Under the pieces are notes generated by a model. That model had not been told where the DNA came from, searched no databases, and saw only the letters and a list, made by a program, of their open reading frames with translations. 64,000 bases of DNA from DATKMS01 sp035541735 (lineage in GTDB: Bacteria > Desulfobacterota > Binatia > HRBIN30), in the NCBI GenBank assembly GCA_035541735.1, contig DATKMS010000036.1, forward strand, positions 1-64,000. Reading direction: 5' to 3'. Positions 24,093 through 32,484 of this stretch are shown here, in pieces (positions within the stretch are counted from its first letter, which is position 1; every line of letters starts with the position of its first letter). The translations under genes were made by a program, and so were the position numbers.

Positions 24093-25067
24093 TCACTGAT
24101 CCAACACCTCCACCTTCGCCTTTTTGCGTAGCTCAGCGACGAGGTCGGCCTGGCGCTTTTGGCGCTCGGACTTCTCCAGCAGCGCGCGGATTTGTTCTTC
24201 CACCTCGGGCAGCGGCGTGTAGCCGGCGCCGCGGCGCTCGGTGACCTTGATGATGTCGAAGCCGTACGGCGTGGTGACCAGGTCGCTGAGCTGTCCGGGC
24301 TTCAGCGCGAAGGCGTACTTCTCGAAGGCGCTGTCCATCTCACCCTTGGCGAGGAAGCCAAGGTCGCCGCCTTGCGCGGCCGAGCTGGCATCTTGCGATT
24401 CCTTGCGCGCCAGCGCCGCGAAATCGGCGCCCGCCTTGAGCTGGTCGAGCAGCGCACTGGCGCGCTGCTTGGCCGCGGCGCGCTCGGCCGCACCAGCTGC
24501 CTCCGGCACGCGCACCAGGATGTGGCTGACGCGAATCTGCTCCGGATGCTGGAAACTGTCTTTGTTGCTGTCGTAGAAGCTCTTGATCTGCTCAGGCGGC
24601 ACAGTCACGTTCTTCCAGATACCGCCCTCGAGGAAACGGCTGACGGCCATCGTCTTGCGCGTGTCCCGCCGCAGGTCGTTTTCCGTCATGCTGCGCGCCT
24701 TCATCGCCGCTTGGAATGATTGCGCGTCCGGAAACTGCTTCTTGCTGCGGTTGATTTCCGCGTCTACGTCGGCGTCGCTTACCTTGATGCCGCGCGTCTG
24801 GCTTTCCTGGTACAGCAACTCCAGCGCAATGAGCGAGTCGAGGGCCTCGTTCGCCAGCTGGGCAACGCTGCCGGGGTCAGGCTCCTTGTCCTGCATGAGG
24901 AGGATGCCCTGGACGACGTCCTTCACCTGCTTGCGGTAGATGGCCGTGCCGTTGACGCGGGCAACGACGTCCTCGTCGCGCATTGGCTGGTTGATGCGTT
25001 CGGCACTGGCGAGGCCAGGGAGGAACAGCAACGCGACAGTGAGCGCCGTCGTGGCGCGGCGAGTCAT
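24093..25067 (-). CDS. Periplasmic PpiC-type peptidyl-prolyl isomerase / SurA-like foldase
   Basis: 324 residues. A signal peptide (residues 1-22, ending GLASA), a helical SurA-type N-terminal domain (about 30-170), a parvulin domain (about 175-290) with EQIRVSHILVRVP, GGDLGFLAKGEM and TPYGFDIIKVTER, and a final helix. It catalyses proline isomerisation and chaperones secreted or outer-membrane proteins in the periplasm. The start is supported by GGGGTG upstream. It points away from aguB, sharing a 170-bp divergent gap with it. Confidence 0.9.
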   Translation of the reverse strand: MTRRATTALTVALLFLPGLASAERINQPMRDEDVVARVNGTAIYRKQVKDVVQGILLMQDKEPDPGSVAQLANEALDSLIALELLYQESQTRGIKVSDADVDAEINRSKKQFPDAQSFQAAMKARSMTENDLRRDTRKTMAVSRFLEGGIWKNVTVPPEQIKSFYDSNKDSFQHPEQIRVSHILVRVPEAAGAAERAAAKQRASALLDQLKAGADFAALARKESQDASSAAQGGDLGFLAKGEMDSAFEKYAFALKPGQLSDLVTTPYGFDIIKVTERRGAGYTPLPEVEEQIRALLEKSERQKRQADLVAELRKKAKVEVLDQ

Positions 25068-25125
25068 GACGCACCCCTATAGAAGTGCCGGTAATCGGTC
25101 AACGTTGATTGTGACGATTGGGTGA

Positions 25126-25174
25126 GTGACCAGTGACCGCTAACCAGTAACCAGTAACCAGGGACCAGGGGACC
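25126..25174. repeat. Heptad array, word CAGTRAY
   Basis: About seven degenerate copies in register: CAGTGAC, CGCTAAC, CAGTAAC, CAGTAAC, CAGGGAC and so on. Lies between ppiC and aguB. No clear inverted arm here. The same word recurs at 29294 and 44009. Confidence 0.75.
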
Positions 25175-25237
25175 GACGAGGCTTCGCGGCTCACGATCTT
25201 GCATCGCCCTGCCTTCCAGCGTATCGGTCGGTCGCAG

Positions 25238-26122
25238 ATGGGCGCGCGCGACAGCGTTACGATCGGTTTGGTCCAGATGCGCTGCAGCGTTGATCCGGGT
25301 GCGAATCTCGCTGCTGCGGTCGAGCGCATCGGAGAGGCGGCGGGGCAGGGGGCAGAGATTGTCTGTCTGCAGGAACTGTTTCGCTCGCAGTATTTCTGCC
25401 AGCGCGAGGATGCGGCGCTCTTCGATCTGGCTGAGCCGATTCCGGGTCCGAGCACGGATGCGCTCGGCCGTGCCGCCGCAGCGCACGGTGTCGCCGTCGT
25501 CGGCTCGATCTTCGAACGCCGCGCTGCCGGCCTGTACCACAATACCGCGGTGCTGATCGACACCGACGGCGCGTTGCGTGGCGTGTATCGCAAGATGCAC
25601 ATCCCCGACGATCCGCTGTACTACGAGAAGTTCTACTTCACGCCGGGTGATCTGGGGTTTCGCAGCCACAGGTTGCGCGACGTAGAGGTGGGCGCCCTGG
25701 TGTGCTGGGACCAATGGTTTCCAGAGGCGGCACGGCTCACCGCGCTCGCCGGGGCGCAGATCGTCTGTTATCCGACGGCGATCGGCTGGCACCCGAGCGA
25801 GAAGGCGGAGTGCGGCGCGGCGCAGCACGAGGCGTGGGAGATCATGCAGCGCAGCCACGCCGTTGCCAACGGTGTGTTCGTTGCGGTGACCAACCGTGTC
25901 GGTGTCGAAGGCAACCTGGAATTCTGGGGCGGCTCGTTCGTCGCCGACCCCTTCGGGCGCCTCCTGGCACGCGCCAGTCACGACCGTGAGGAGATCCTCG
26001 TCGCGAAGTGCGACCTGCGCCTGATCGACGAGACCCGCCGCAACTGGCCCTTCCTGCGCGATCGGCGGATCGATGCGTATGATGGGTTGTTGCGGCGCTT
26101 CCTGGACGAGCAAGAACGGTGA
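25238..26122 (+). CDS. aguB: N-carbamoylputrescine amidase
   Basis: 294 residues, nitrilase superfamily. The catalytic triad is visible: Glu46 in CLQELFRSQYF, Lys119 in YRKMHIPDDP and Cys156 in ALVCWDQWFPE. The motif around Cys and the stretch PTAIGWHP are characteristic of AguB. It converts N-carbamoylputrescine to putrescine, CO2 and ammonia. The partner aguA follows 97 bp downstream. The ATG at 25238 was chosen to give the family length; a TTG at 25199 is in frame but adds unrelated residues. Confidence 0.93.
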   Translation: MGARDSVTIGLVQMRCSVDPGANLAAAVERIGEAAGQGAEIVCLQELFRSQYFCQREDAALFDLAEPIPGPSTDALGRAAAAHGVAVVGSIFERRAAGLYHNTAVLIDTDGALRGVYRKMHIPDDPLYYEKFYFTPGDLGFRSHRLRDVEVGALVCWDQWFPEAARLTALAGAQIVCYPTAIGWHPSEKAECGAAQHEAWEIMQRSHAVANGVFVAVTNRVGVEGNLEFWGGSFVADPFGRLLARASHDREEILVAKCDLRLIDETRRNWPFLRDRRIDAYDGLLRRFLDEQER

Positions 26123-26130
26123 GTCGGGGA

Positions 26131-26217
26131 GGCAAAAGTCAAAACGCAAAAGGCAAAAGTGGTGCCCGACTCTTGCCTTTTGGCCTTTGCGTCCGTTGCC
26201 TTTCTTGAGCGGTCGTT
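26131..26217. repeat. Inverted heptad array, word NNCAAAA
   Basis: The left arm has four exact 7-base units (GGCAAAA, GTCAAAA, CGCAAAA, GGCAAAA). The right arm is the approximate reverse complement (TTGCCTTTTGG and following). It fills most of the gap between aguB and aguA. Confidence 0.78.
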
Positions 26218-26219
26218 GC

Positions 26220-27287
26220 ATGCCCAGCACGAAATCCTCTCCAACCCCTGCCGCCCTCGGCTTTCGCATGCCGGCGGAGTGGGAGCCGCACGCGGCAACT
26301 TGGTTGGCGTGGCCACACAAGGAGGAGTCGTGGCCGGGAAATTTCGGTCCCATCCCGGCCGTGTGGGTCGAGATGGTGCGGGCGCTGGCGCCGCATGAGC
26401 GCGTCAACATCCTTGTCAACGATGCCACAGCGGCCGCCAGTGTGCGCGACTTGCTGCAGGTGGCGCAGGTGCCCCGTGACGCGGTGTCACTGCACCTGAT
26501 TCCGACCAACGACGCGTGGGCGCGCGATCACGGCCCCACCTTTGTTACCCGGCAGGTCGACGGATGCAGCGAGTTGGCGGCGATCGACTGGATCTACAAC
26601 GCCTGGGGCGGAAAGTATCCGCCGTGGGACCTTGACGACGTCGTCCCGCAAAAAATCGCCCCCCTGCTTGGTATCCGCCTCTTCGAACCGGGCATCGTGC
26701 TGGAGGGCGGCTCGATTGACGTGAACGGGAGCGGCACGCTGCTGACCACCGAAGCCTGTCTGCTCAATCCGAACCGCAACCCGCACCTCAGTCGCGCGCA
26801 GATCGAGCGCTACCTCAGGGACTACCTCGGTGTCCGCCACATTCTTTGGCTCGGTGAAGGCATCGCCGGCGACGATACCGACGGACATATCGACGACCTC
26901 GCGCGTTTCGTTGATCCCGCCACCGTGGTGACCGTGCTCGAGAGCAACCCGCGTGACCAGAATTACGAACCCCTGCACGCGAACTACGAGCGGCTGCGCC
27001 AAATGACCGATCAGGATGGCCGGGCGCTGCGTGTGCTGACCTTGCCGATGCCCGAACCGGTCTACTATGACGGCCAGCGCCTGCCGGCGAGCTACGCGAA
27101 CTTCTACATTGCCAACAGCGTAGTGCTGGTGCCGGTGTTCGGCGACCCGCACGATGGTGAAGCGCTGCGCCGGCTGCAGCAAGTCTTCCCGCGCCGCCGC
27201 ATCGTCGGCATTCAAGCCCGCGAGCTGGTATGGGGCCTGGGCGCGTTCCATTGCGTGACGCAGCAGCAACCGGCAGTGGAGCCGTGA
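26220..27287 (+). CDS. aguA: Agmatine deiminase
   Basis: 355 residues from the ATG at 26220. Guanidine-modifying fold with the AguA landmarks: MPAEWEPHAATWLAWP at the start, NDAWARDHGPTF, GDDTDGHIDDLARF (catalytic His and Asp) and the C-terminal GAFHCVTQQQP with catalytic Cys345. Hydrolyses agmatine to N-carbamoylputrescine and ammonia; the next step is carried out by the aguB product just upstream. No arginine decarboxylase is in the window, so agmatine must come from elsewhere. Cytoplasmic. Confidence 0.94.
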   Translation: MPSTKSSPTPAALGFRMPAEWEPHAATWLAWPHKEESWPGNFGPIPAVWVEMVRALAPHERVNILVNDATAAASVRDLLQVAQVPRDAVSLHLIPTNDAWARDHGPTFVTRQVDGCSELAAIDWIYNAWGGKYPPWDLDDVVPQKIAPLLGIRLFEPGIVLEGGSIDVNGSGTLLTTEACLLNPNRNPHLSRAQIERYLRDYLGVRHILWLGEGIAGDDTDGHIDDLARFVDPATVVTVLESNPRDQNYEPLHANYERLRQMTDQDGRALRVLTLPMPEPVYYDGQRLPASYANFYIANSVVLVPVFGDPHDGEALRRLQQVFPRRRIVGIQARELVWGLGAFHCVTQQQPAVEP

Positions 27288-27435
27288 GTACGAGAGAGAG
27301 TGGAGCGTTTCGGATTCTCTCGCTCGCTCACCCCGTACTCTCCGACGCGCTCAACCTGCCACGCTCTGCCACACTCCGTTGACTCACCCGACCCCTTCTC
27401 CTACGCTGCGCTCGCCCGCGCCGCGCGGGGCAGCT

Positions 27436-28209
27436 ATGAACCGAACCTGCGCTCGTACCTGCGCCGGTTTCGTCGCCGGCCTGCTGACTTGGTCCGTGGC
27501 TGGCTGTTCGCACGACAGCGGCACGGGCGGGCGCGCCGAGTACTTCCCCTTGCACGACGAAGACACGTGGATCTACGGCGTCGAGCAACCGCTGCGTAAC
27601 CTGCACACGCGCATGACCGTGCGCGTGCGCGGCGAGCGTTATATCACCCCGCTCGGGCAACACTGCCGGCTGGTCGACGAAACCTACGGCGGCCCCGACG
27701 CCGCGATGGCCCAGGCGCAGGGGGAAACGCAGGACCGGCAAGTGCATCCGATTGCCTATTGCCGCAAGGATGGATTCCTCTACCGTGCTCTGTCGCTCGA
27801 ATACCACGGCAAGGACGTGCGGGAAATTGGCCTCGGTTCCAGCGAGGAGCGCTTTCTGCCAGAAGGTCTGGAGAGCGAGTTTGTGTGGGACAGCCTGACC
27901 ACCGCCTACGACCTGGGCGGTGGCACGGGGTATGACGTCTACCAACACCATCACGCCGTGCCGGAGGTGCGCGTCATCGAGGTTCCGGCCGGGCGCTTCA
28001 CCGGTTGCGTACGAGTCGAGACAGTGGCGGTGCATAGCGGCCGCCACCAAGGAAAGAGTGAGTCAAACCCCATCGTGCTCTACTACACGGATTGGTATGC
28101 ACCGAACGTCGGTCTGGTGCGCACGACGCAATCCGACCGCCCAGGCGACGCTCCGCCGCTATCACAAATTGAGTTGCTGGCTTATGATGTCGAAGGCGCT
28201 AGGAAATAG
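27436..28209 (+). CDS. Predicted lipoprotein of unknown function
   Basis: 257 residues from the ATG at 27436. A signal sequence ends in the lipobox VAGC (Cys about 24), so it is lipid-anchored. The mature part is beta-rich, with FPLHDEDTWIYG near the start and pairs of short strands; VPAGRFTGCVRVET and PNVGLVRT resemble a family of secreted beta-sandwich proteins seen as hypothetical lipoproteins in related bacteria. An upstream in-frame ATG would add a Pro-rich 19-residue stretch that is probably not translated. It precedes the ABC exporter operon. Confidence 0.75.
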   Translation: MNRTCARTCAGFVAGLLTWSVAGCSHDSGTGGRAEYFPLHDEDTWIYGVEQPLRNLHTRMTVRVRGERYITPLGQHCRLVDETYGGPDAAMAQAQGETQDRQVHPIAYCRKDGFLYRALSLEYHGKDVREIGLGSSEERFLPEGLESEFVWDSLTTAYDLGGGTGYDVYQHHHAVPEVRVIEVPAGRFTGCVRVETVAVHSGRHQGKSESNPIVLYYTDWYAPNVGLVRTTQSDRPGDAPPLSQIELLAYDVEGARK

Positions 28210-28293
28210 TCGACCGTCGGCCGTCGAGAGGATCTTCCCTTCGTCTTGTTCGGTTCTCGGCGCTCGACTCACAACTCTCGACGATCGGCTCTC
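28209..28293. repeat. Inverted heptad array, word GTCGRCC / TCGNCNC
   Basis: The left arm reads GTCGACC, GTCGGCC, GTCGAGA. The right arm has TCGGCGC, TCGACTC, ACAACTC, TCGACGA, TCGGCTC. Placed between the lipoprotein gene and the ABC ATPase gene, directly after the stop. Confidence 0.6.
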
Positions 28294-28340
28294 ATGAACT
28301 TTGACTTTTGCTCGTCAACTTGCCCTACTCGCGGACGCAC

Positions 28341-29312
28341 ATGATTGAGATCGACCACCTCAGCAAGCGCTTCGGCGCGACGCACGCGGTCAGGGACGTG
28401 TCTTTCCACGTCAAGCGCGGCGAGGTCATCGGGCTGCTGGGGCCGAACGGCTCCGGCAAGACGACGATCATGCGCGTGCTCACCGGTTTCTTCCCGCCGA
28501 CCAGCGGCTCGGCGCGTGTCGCCGGCTATGATGCAGCGGAGCAATCGCTCGCGCTGCGTCGCAAGATCGGCTACCTGCCGGAAAGTGTGGTGCTCTACCC
28601 CGACATGCGAGTCCGGCGCTTCCTGCAGTTCTGCGCCGACGTCCGGGGCATGAGCGGCGCCCGCAAACGCGCCCGCATCGACAGCGTCATGCACGACTGC
28701 GGCTTGCAGGAAGTCGCCGGGCGCCTGATCGGTACGCTGTCGAAGGGATACCGGCAGCGCGTCGGCCTGGCGCAGGCACTGCTGCACGAACCCGAAGTGC
28801 TCATCCTCGACGAGCCGACTGTCGGGCTCGATCCGCGGCAGATCATTGAGATCCGCGGCCTGGTACGCTCCCTGCGCGGGCGAACGACGGTGCTGCTCAG
28901 CACACACATCCTGCCCGAAGCGAGCATGACGTGCGAACGCGTAGTCATCATCGACCGCGGCAGCATTATCGCCGAAGACACCGCTGCAGCTCTGACGCGC
29001 CGGCTCGAAGGCAGCGACCGCAGCTTGGTGCGCGTCGAAGGCCCGGTCGATGCCGTGCGTGCGGCCCTCGCGGCCATAGCCGGCGTCGAGCGTGTCGAAC
29101 CCGCCGAGGCCGCCGCCGGGGGCAGCGAGGGCGGCGTGTGTGCCTTCATCGCCCACTCCAACGCGGGCGAACCGGTGCGCAAGGCGATCGCCGCGGCCGT
29201 GGTCGGTCACGGCTGGGGCTTGGTCGAAGTGCGGCCATTGGCGCTGAGCCTCGAAGACCTGTTCGTGCGCCTGGTGACGGAAGAACAGGGTGCAGTGACC
29301 GGCGAGCAGTGA
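28341..29312 (+). CDS. ABC transporter ATP-binding protein (GldA-like)
   Basis: 323 residues from the ATG at 28341 (start MIEIDHLSKRFG). Walker A GPNGSGKTT, Q-loop GYLPESVVLYP, signature LSKGYRQRVGLAQAL, Walker B VLILDEPTVGLDP, and the switch His in STHILPEA. The LSKGY signature and the gene order ATPase, permease, GldG-like, DUF4340-like match the Gld-type ABC cluster known from gliding Bacteroidetes and also present, without gliding, in many other phyla. The C-terminal 100 residues are a regulatory or dimer extension. The last codons are part of a heptad repeat (see 29294). Confidence 0.92.
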   Translation: MIEIDHLSKRFGATHAVRDVSFHVKRGEVIGLLGPNGSGKTTIMRVLTGFFPPTSGSARVAGYDAAEQSLALRRKIGYLPESVVLYPDMRVRRFLQFCADVRGMSGARKRARIDSVMHDCGLQEVAGRLIGTLSKGYRQRVGLAQALLHEPEVLILDEPTVGLDPRQIIEIRGLVRSLRGRTTVLLSTHILPEASMTCERVVIIDRGSIIAEDTAAALTRRLEGSDRSLVRVEGPVDAVRAALAAIAGVERVEPAEAAAGGSEGGVCAFIAHSNAGEPVRKAIAAAVVGHGWGLVEVRPLALSLEDLFVRLVTEEQGAVTGEQ

Positions 29313-29371
29313 TCCAGTGAGCAGTGATCAGTAACCAGTAACCAGGGACCAGAAACTAGGGACCAGAGACC
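29294..29371. repeat. Heptad array, word CAGTRAY, overlapping the ATPase stop codon
   Basis: Ten or so units: CAGTGAC, then CAGTGAT, CAGTGAG, CAGTGAT, CAGTAAC, CAGTAAC, CAGGGAC, CAGAAAC, TAGGGAC, CAGAGAC, nearly all in exact 7-base register. The array begins inside the last six codons of the ATPase gene and ends nine bases before the permease start. No inverted arm is seen. Confidence 0.8.
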
Positions 29372-29379
29372 AACCTGCC

Positions 29380-30123
29380 GTGACCTTCCTGGCGCTGTTC
29401 CGCAAGGAGCTCCTGTCGTACGTCGTGTCGCCGTTGTTTTACGTGGTGGCGGCGGTGTTCTTGTGCCTGTCGGGGTACTACTTCTACACCGACCTGATCT
29501 TCTTCGTCACCTTCGGCTTCGGGATGAACATCCTGGAGAATTTCTGGCAGCTGTTGCTCGTCGACCTGCGGTTGGTGATGCTGCTCTCGATTCCACTCCT
29601 GAGCATGCGCCTGTTCGCCGAGGAAAAAAAGCTCGGCACCATTGAGCTGCTACTGACCTACCCGGTGCGCGACAGCGAGGTGTTCCTCGCCAAGTTTGCG
29701 GCGTGCGCCGTGGTCTTTGGCGTGATGCTGGCGGGTACGTTGCTCTATCCGATCTACGTGAACATCCTGCAGCCGTTCCCGTGGCTGCCGTTGTTGGCCG
29801 GCTACCTGGGTCTGTTCCTCCTCGGGCTCAGCTTCATCGCCTGCGGCGTCTTCGTGTCGTCGCTGACGGAAAGCCAGGTGGTCGCCGGCATGGCGACCAT
29901 CGGCATCTTGCTGCTCTTCTGGATCATCACCTGGAACGAGGCGGCCACCAGCCCGCAGCTGCTGCGGGCGCTGATTCGCCTGTCGATGTTCGACCACTTT
30001 CAGACCTTCGCGCGCGGCGTCATCGATGCGCAAGACGTTGCCTACTTCCTGTCGTTCATCGGCTTCTTCGGTTTCTTGACGCTGCGCGTGCTCGAGTCGC
30101 GCAAATGGCGAGGGCGTCGATGA
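29380..30123 (+). CDS. ABC-2 type permease (GldF-like)
   Basis: 247 residues, GTG start at 29380. It opens FLALFRKELLSYVVSPLFYV, the ABC-2 permease pattern (elbow helix then first span), and has about six membrane helices. The conserved MRLFAEEKKLGTIELLLTYP is the motif that couples to the ATPase. The stop overlaps the start of the GldG-like gene as ATGA. It forms the membrane channel of the exporter with the preceding ATPase. Confidence 0.92.
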   Translation: MTFLALFRKELLSYVVSPLFYVVAAVFLCLSGYYFYTDLIFFVTFGFGMNILENFWQLLLVDLRLVMLLSIPLLSMRLFAEEKKLGTIELLLTYPVRDSEVFLAKFAACAVVFGVMLAGTLLYPIYVNILQPFPWLPLLAGYLGLFLLGLSFIACGVFVSSLTESQVVAGMATIGILLLFWIITWNEAATSPQLLRALIRLSMFDHFQTFARGVIDAQDVAYFLSFIGFFGFLTLRVLESRKWRGRR

Positions 30124-31523
30124 GCCCGCCGGTCCGCGCGCACGCGCCGTGGATGCAATGGGCGTTGCTGCTCACCGCGACGCTGGGCCTGGCGGCGACG
30201 CTGGCCATGATCCAGGTCATCCTGTCACACTACACCTGGCGGCTCGACCTCACCCCGGAGAAGCGTTTCACGCTGTCCGAGCATGCCCGCCAGGTGCTCA
30301 AGAATCTCGACCACGACGTGCACGTGATTGCCTTCCTGCGCTCGGACGATGCACGCAACTCGGAGATCGAGGACCTGCTGACGCGCGTGCGCAACGTCTC
30401 GCCGCGCGTGCAGTACAGCGTCGTCGACGTGAATCGCAACCCCGCCGTGGCGCGACAATACGGCGTCGACAACTACGGCAGCCTGGTGGTGGAAAGCGAC
30501 GGACGGCGCAAGGACTTCGCCAGTCCACGTGAGGACGTGCTGGTGGAAGCCATCCTGCAAGTCACCCGTCCGCACCGCAAGGTGGTCTACTTCCTCAGCG
30601 GCCACGGCGAGCCCGACATCGACAACACCGACCGGCGACTCGGCTACTCGGGTGTCCGTAACGCCCTGCAACGCGAGTTCTATGATGTGCGTTCGTTGAA
30701 CCTGTTGGATGAGAACAGCGTACCGGACGATGCAACGGTGGTCGTCGTCGCCGGCCCACGGCGCGACCTGCTGACGTCGGAGCTGGCAAAGCTGGGCGAC
30801 TACGTGCGGCGTGGCGGTGGGCTGTTGGTCATGCTTGATCCGCAAGCTGCCCCGAGTCTGGTGGCCTTCCTAGCGCGCTACGGCATCACGGTGGACAACG
30901 ATGTGGTTGTGGATCCGGAGAACCGGCTGTTCGCCGGCGACTATCTCACCCTGATCGTTCCGGGCCTGTCCGCCCAGCACCCGGTCAGCGCCGGCCTCAA
31001 AGCACCACCCCTGTTCTCACAGGCGCGCACCGTGGGCTTTGCCGGGACGCCGGACGGCAACGTCAAGGGCATCGATTTTCTGCAAACTGCGAAGTCCGGT
31101 TGGAGCACCACGGACACAGAGGTGTTGCGCACCGGGGTGGCGTCCTTCGTCGGCGGACGCGACCGGGCGGGGCCGGTGCCGGTTGGCGTGAGCGTGCTGA
31201 TCGACAATCGCCGCACCGGTGATGTCGGCCCCGGCAGCCCGGGCGTGGCCCGGGTGATCGTCCTCGGCGACTCCGACTTCGCCAACAACTTCTTCATCGA
31301 CTACCTGGGCGACAAGGATTTGGTGGTCGACGCGATCAATTGGCTTGCCGGGCAGGAGGAACTGGTCGGTGCGCGGCCGCAGCTGCGTCAGCCCGGCGTC
31401 AACCAGTTCTTTGTCAGCGCTCGCCAAGGACGTCTCGCCTTCACCCTGGGTACCATTGTCGAGCCGGCGCTCTTCCTGGCGGTCGGAGCGGCCATTTTTT
31501 TGCGCCGGCGGTGGACGGGATGA
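30120..31523 (+). CDS. GldG-like ABC transporter auxiliary protein
   Basis: 467 residues. One membrane helix near the N-terminus (about 12-35), a large extracytoplasmic domain starting LDLTPEKRFTLSEHARQVL, then VVYFLSGHGEPDI, a segment beginning GGGLLVMLDP, VIVLGDSDFANN and a second helix at the C-terminus (IVEPALFLAVGAAIFLRRR). This is the layout of the GldG/ABC-auxiliary family. The start overlaps the permease stop. It likely forms part of the periplasmic face of the exporter; the cargo is unknown. Confidence 0.9.
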   Translation: MSPPVRAHAPWMQWALLLTATLGLAATLAMIQVILSHYTWRLDLTPEKRFTLSEHARQVLKNLDHDVHVIAFLRSDDARNSEIEDLLTRVRNVSPRVQYSVVDVNRNPAVARQYGVDNYGSLVVESDGRRKDFASPREDVLVEAILQVTRPHRKVVYFLSGHGEPDIDNTDRRLGYSGVRNALQREFYDVRSLNLLDENSVPDDATVVVVAGPRRDLLTSELAKLGDYVRRGGGLLVMLDPQAAPSLVAFLARYGITVDNDVVVDPENRLFAGDYLTLIVPGLSAQHPVSAGLKAPPLFSQARTVGFAGTPDGNVKGIDFLQTAKSGWSTTDTEVLRTGVASFVGGRDRAGPVPVGVSVLIDNRRTGDVGPGSPGVARVIVLGDSDFANNFFIDYLGDKDLVVDAINWLAGQEELVGARPQLRQPGVNQFFVSARQGRLAFTLGTIVEPALFLAVGAAIFLRRRWTG

Positions 31524-31587
31524 GAAAAAGACAGTCCAAAGTAACCACTCTGGCTTGGTGGCGCTGGATTGAACGGCCGCAAGCTGT

Positions 31588-31665
31588 CCTCTCCCGCGCG
31601 TCATCTCAGCGCGGGAGAGGGAAGGGTGAGGGTGCGTCTCCCGCGCGGAACAGATGCGCGGGAGA
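31588..31665. repeat. Two CTCTCCCGCGC hairpins (dispersed repeat)
   Basis: First: CCTCTCCCGCGC (31588-31599) pairs with 31609-31620 over a nine-base loop. Second: TCTCCCGCGC (31637-31646) pairs with 31656-31665. A GGGTGAGGGTG stretch lies between. This resembles a widespread bacterial intergenic repeat; a partial copy is at about 20285-20330. Confidence 0.75.
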
Positions 31666-31731
31666 GGGCAGCTCCCAAGGCTTTCATGAGCGCCGCGCTA
31701 GTGAGACTGAGGGCTTACTGCCAAAGACGGC

Positions 31732-31800
31732 AAGCTCAAAGCTGAAAGCCAGAGCGGCGTTCGAAGATCTCTGGCTTTCGGCTTTCAACTTTGAGCTTTT
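31732..31800. repeat. Inverted heptad array, word AAGCYNA
   Basis: The left arm reads AAGCTCA, AAGCTGA, AAGCCAG. The right arm reads CTCTGGC, TTTCGGC, TTTCAAC, TTTGAGC, TTTT. The arms are near reverse complements. It ends 22 bases before the DUF4340-like gene. Confidence 0.78.
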
Positions 31801-31821
31801 CGCTGCGCCCATTGAGGCGCC

Positions 31822-32343
31822 ATGACCTGGCAGCGCGCGTTCACCTACTGGGCATGCTTTGGCGTGCTCGGCGTCTTCTATCTGCTGGTGCTGCGCGAGC
31901 CGCCGCGGCCGACGCCGGAACATTTGACGCGGGCGCCATTTCTCAGCCTCGCCGAGAACGAGATCGAGGCGCTGGACTTGCGCCGCGGCGCCACCACCAT
32001 CCGTTGCCGCCGCGTCGACGGACGCTGGCAAGTCGTCGAGCCGGCGGCCCGCCAGGTGCCGTCCGACCTGGTGACGGCACTGATTGCCAACCTTACGCAG
32101 TTGCCCGAAGTTGAGGTGGTCGACGACGGCGGAGGTGACCTCGGGCAGTTCGGCCTCAACCCGCCGGTGTCGCAGATGACTCTCATCATGACGGGGGGCA
32201 AGGTGGTCCACCTGCGTCTCGGCAGCCGGAATCCGTCCGGAACGGCAATCTACGCGCAACGCGACGACAGCCGGCGCGTCTTCCTCATTGGCTTGAACGT
32301 CCGCTACTACGAAGACTTGCTCTTCCAGGGGGTGGGGGCGTGA
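31822..32343 (+). CDS. DUF4340-like protein, last gene of the Gld-type ABC cluster
   Basis: 173 residues. An N-terminal membrane helix (about 7-26) is followed by an extracytoplasmic domain with the repeated beta pattern of DUF4340: IEALDLRRGATTIRCRR, GRWQVVEPAARQVPSDLV, FGLNPPVSQMTLIM and RVFLIGLNVRYYEDLLF. Genes of this type close the ATPase-permease-GldG cluster in many phyla. Here it is split from the operon by 298 bp of repeats, so it may have its own promoter or depend on read-through. Shorter than many family members. Confidence 0.8.
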   Translation: MTWQRAFTYWACFGVLGVFYLLVLREPPRPTPEHLTRAPFLSLAENEIEALDLRRGATTIRCRRVDGRWQVVEPAARQVPSDLVTALIANLTQLPEVEVVDDGGGDLGQFGLNPPVSQMTLIMTGGKVVHLRLGSRNPSGTAIYAQRDDSRRVFLIGLNVRYYEDLLFQGVGA

Positions 32344-32365
32344 GAGCGTGAAAGCGTTCACGCTC
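32344..32365 (+). terminator. Hairpin after the DUF4340-like gene
   Basis: GAGCGTGAA (32344-32352) pairs perfectly with TTCACGCTC (32357-32365). It begins right after the stop codon. There is no T-run, so termination would need help. Confidence 0.45.
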
Positions 32366-32484
32366 CTACACCCCGCGTCCCACCCTTCACTTTTTTGCCG
32401 CTGTCAACGCTTTCCGGTTGACGGATGGTTGAACGGAGTGGTAGCGAAAAGACTACCCGAATCATCAATGGCTGAGAGGAGTGC

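Noticed and set aside
25064..26509. 481-residue minus-strand frame opposite aguB and aguA
   Set aside because: It crosses two well-defined genes and a repeat array and has no domain of its own.
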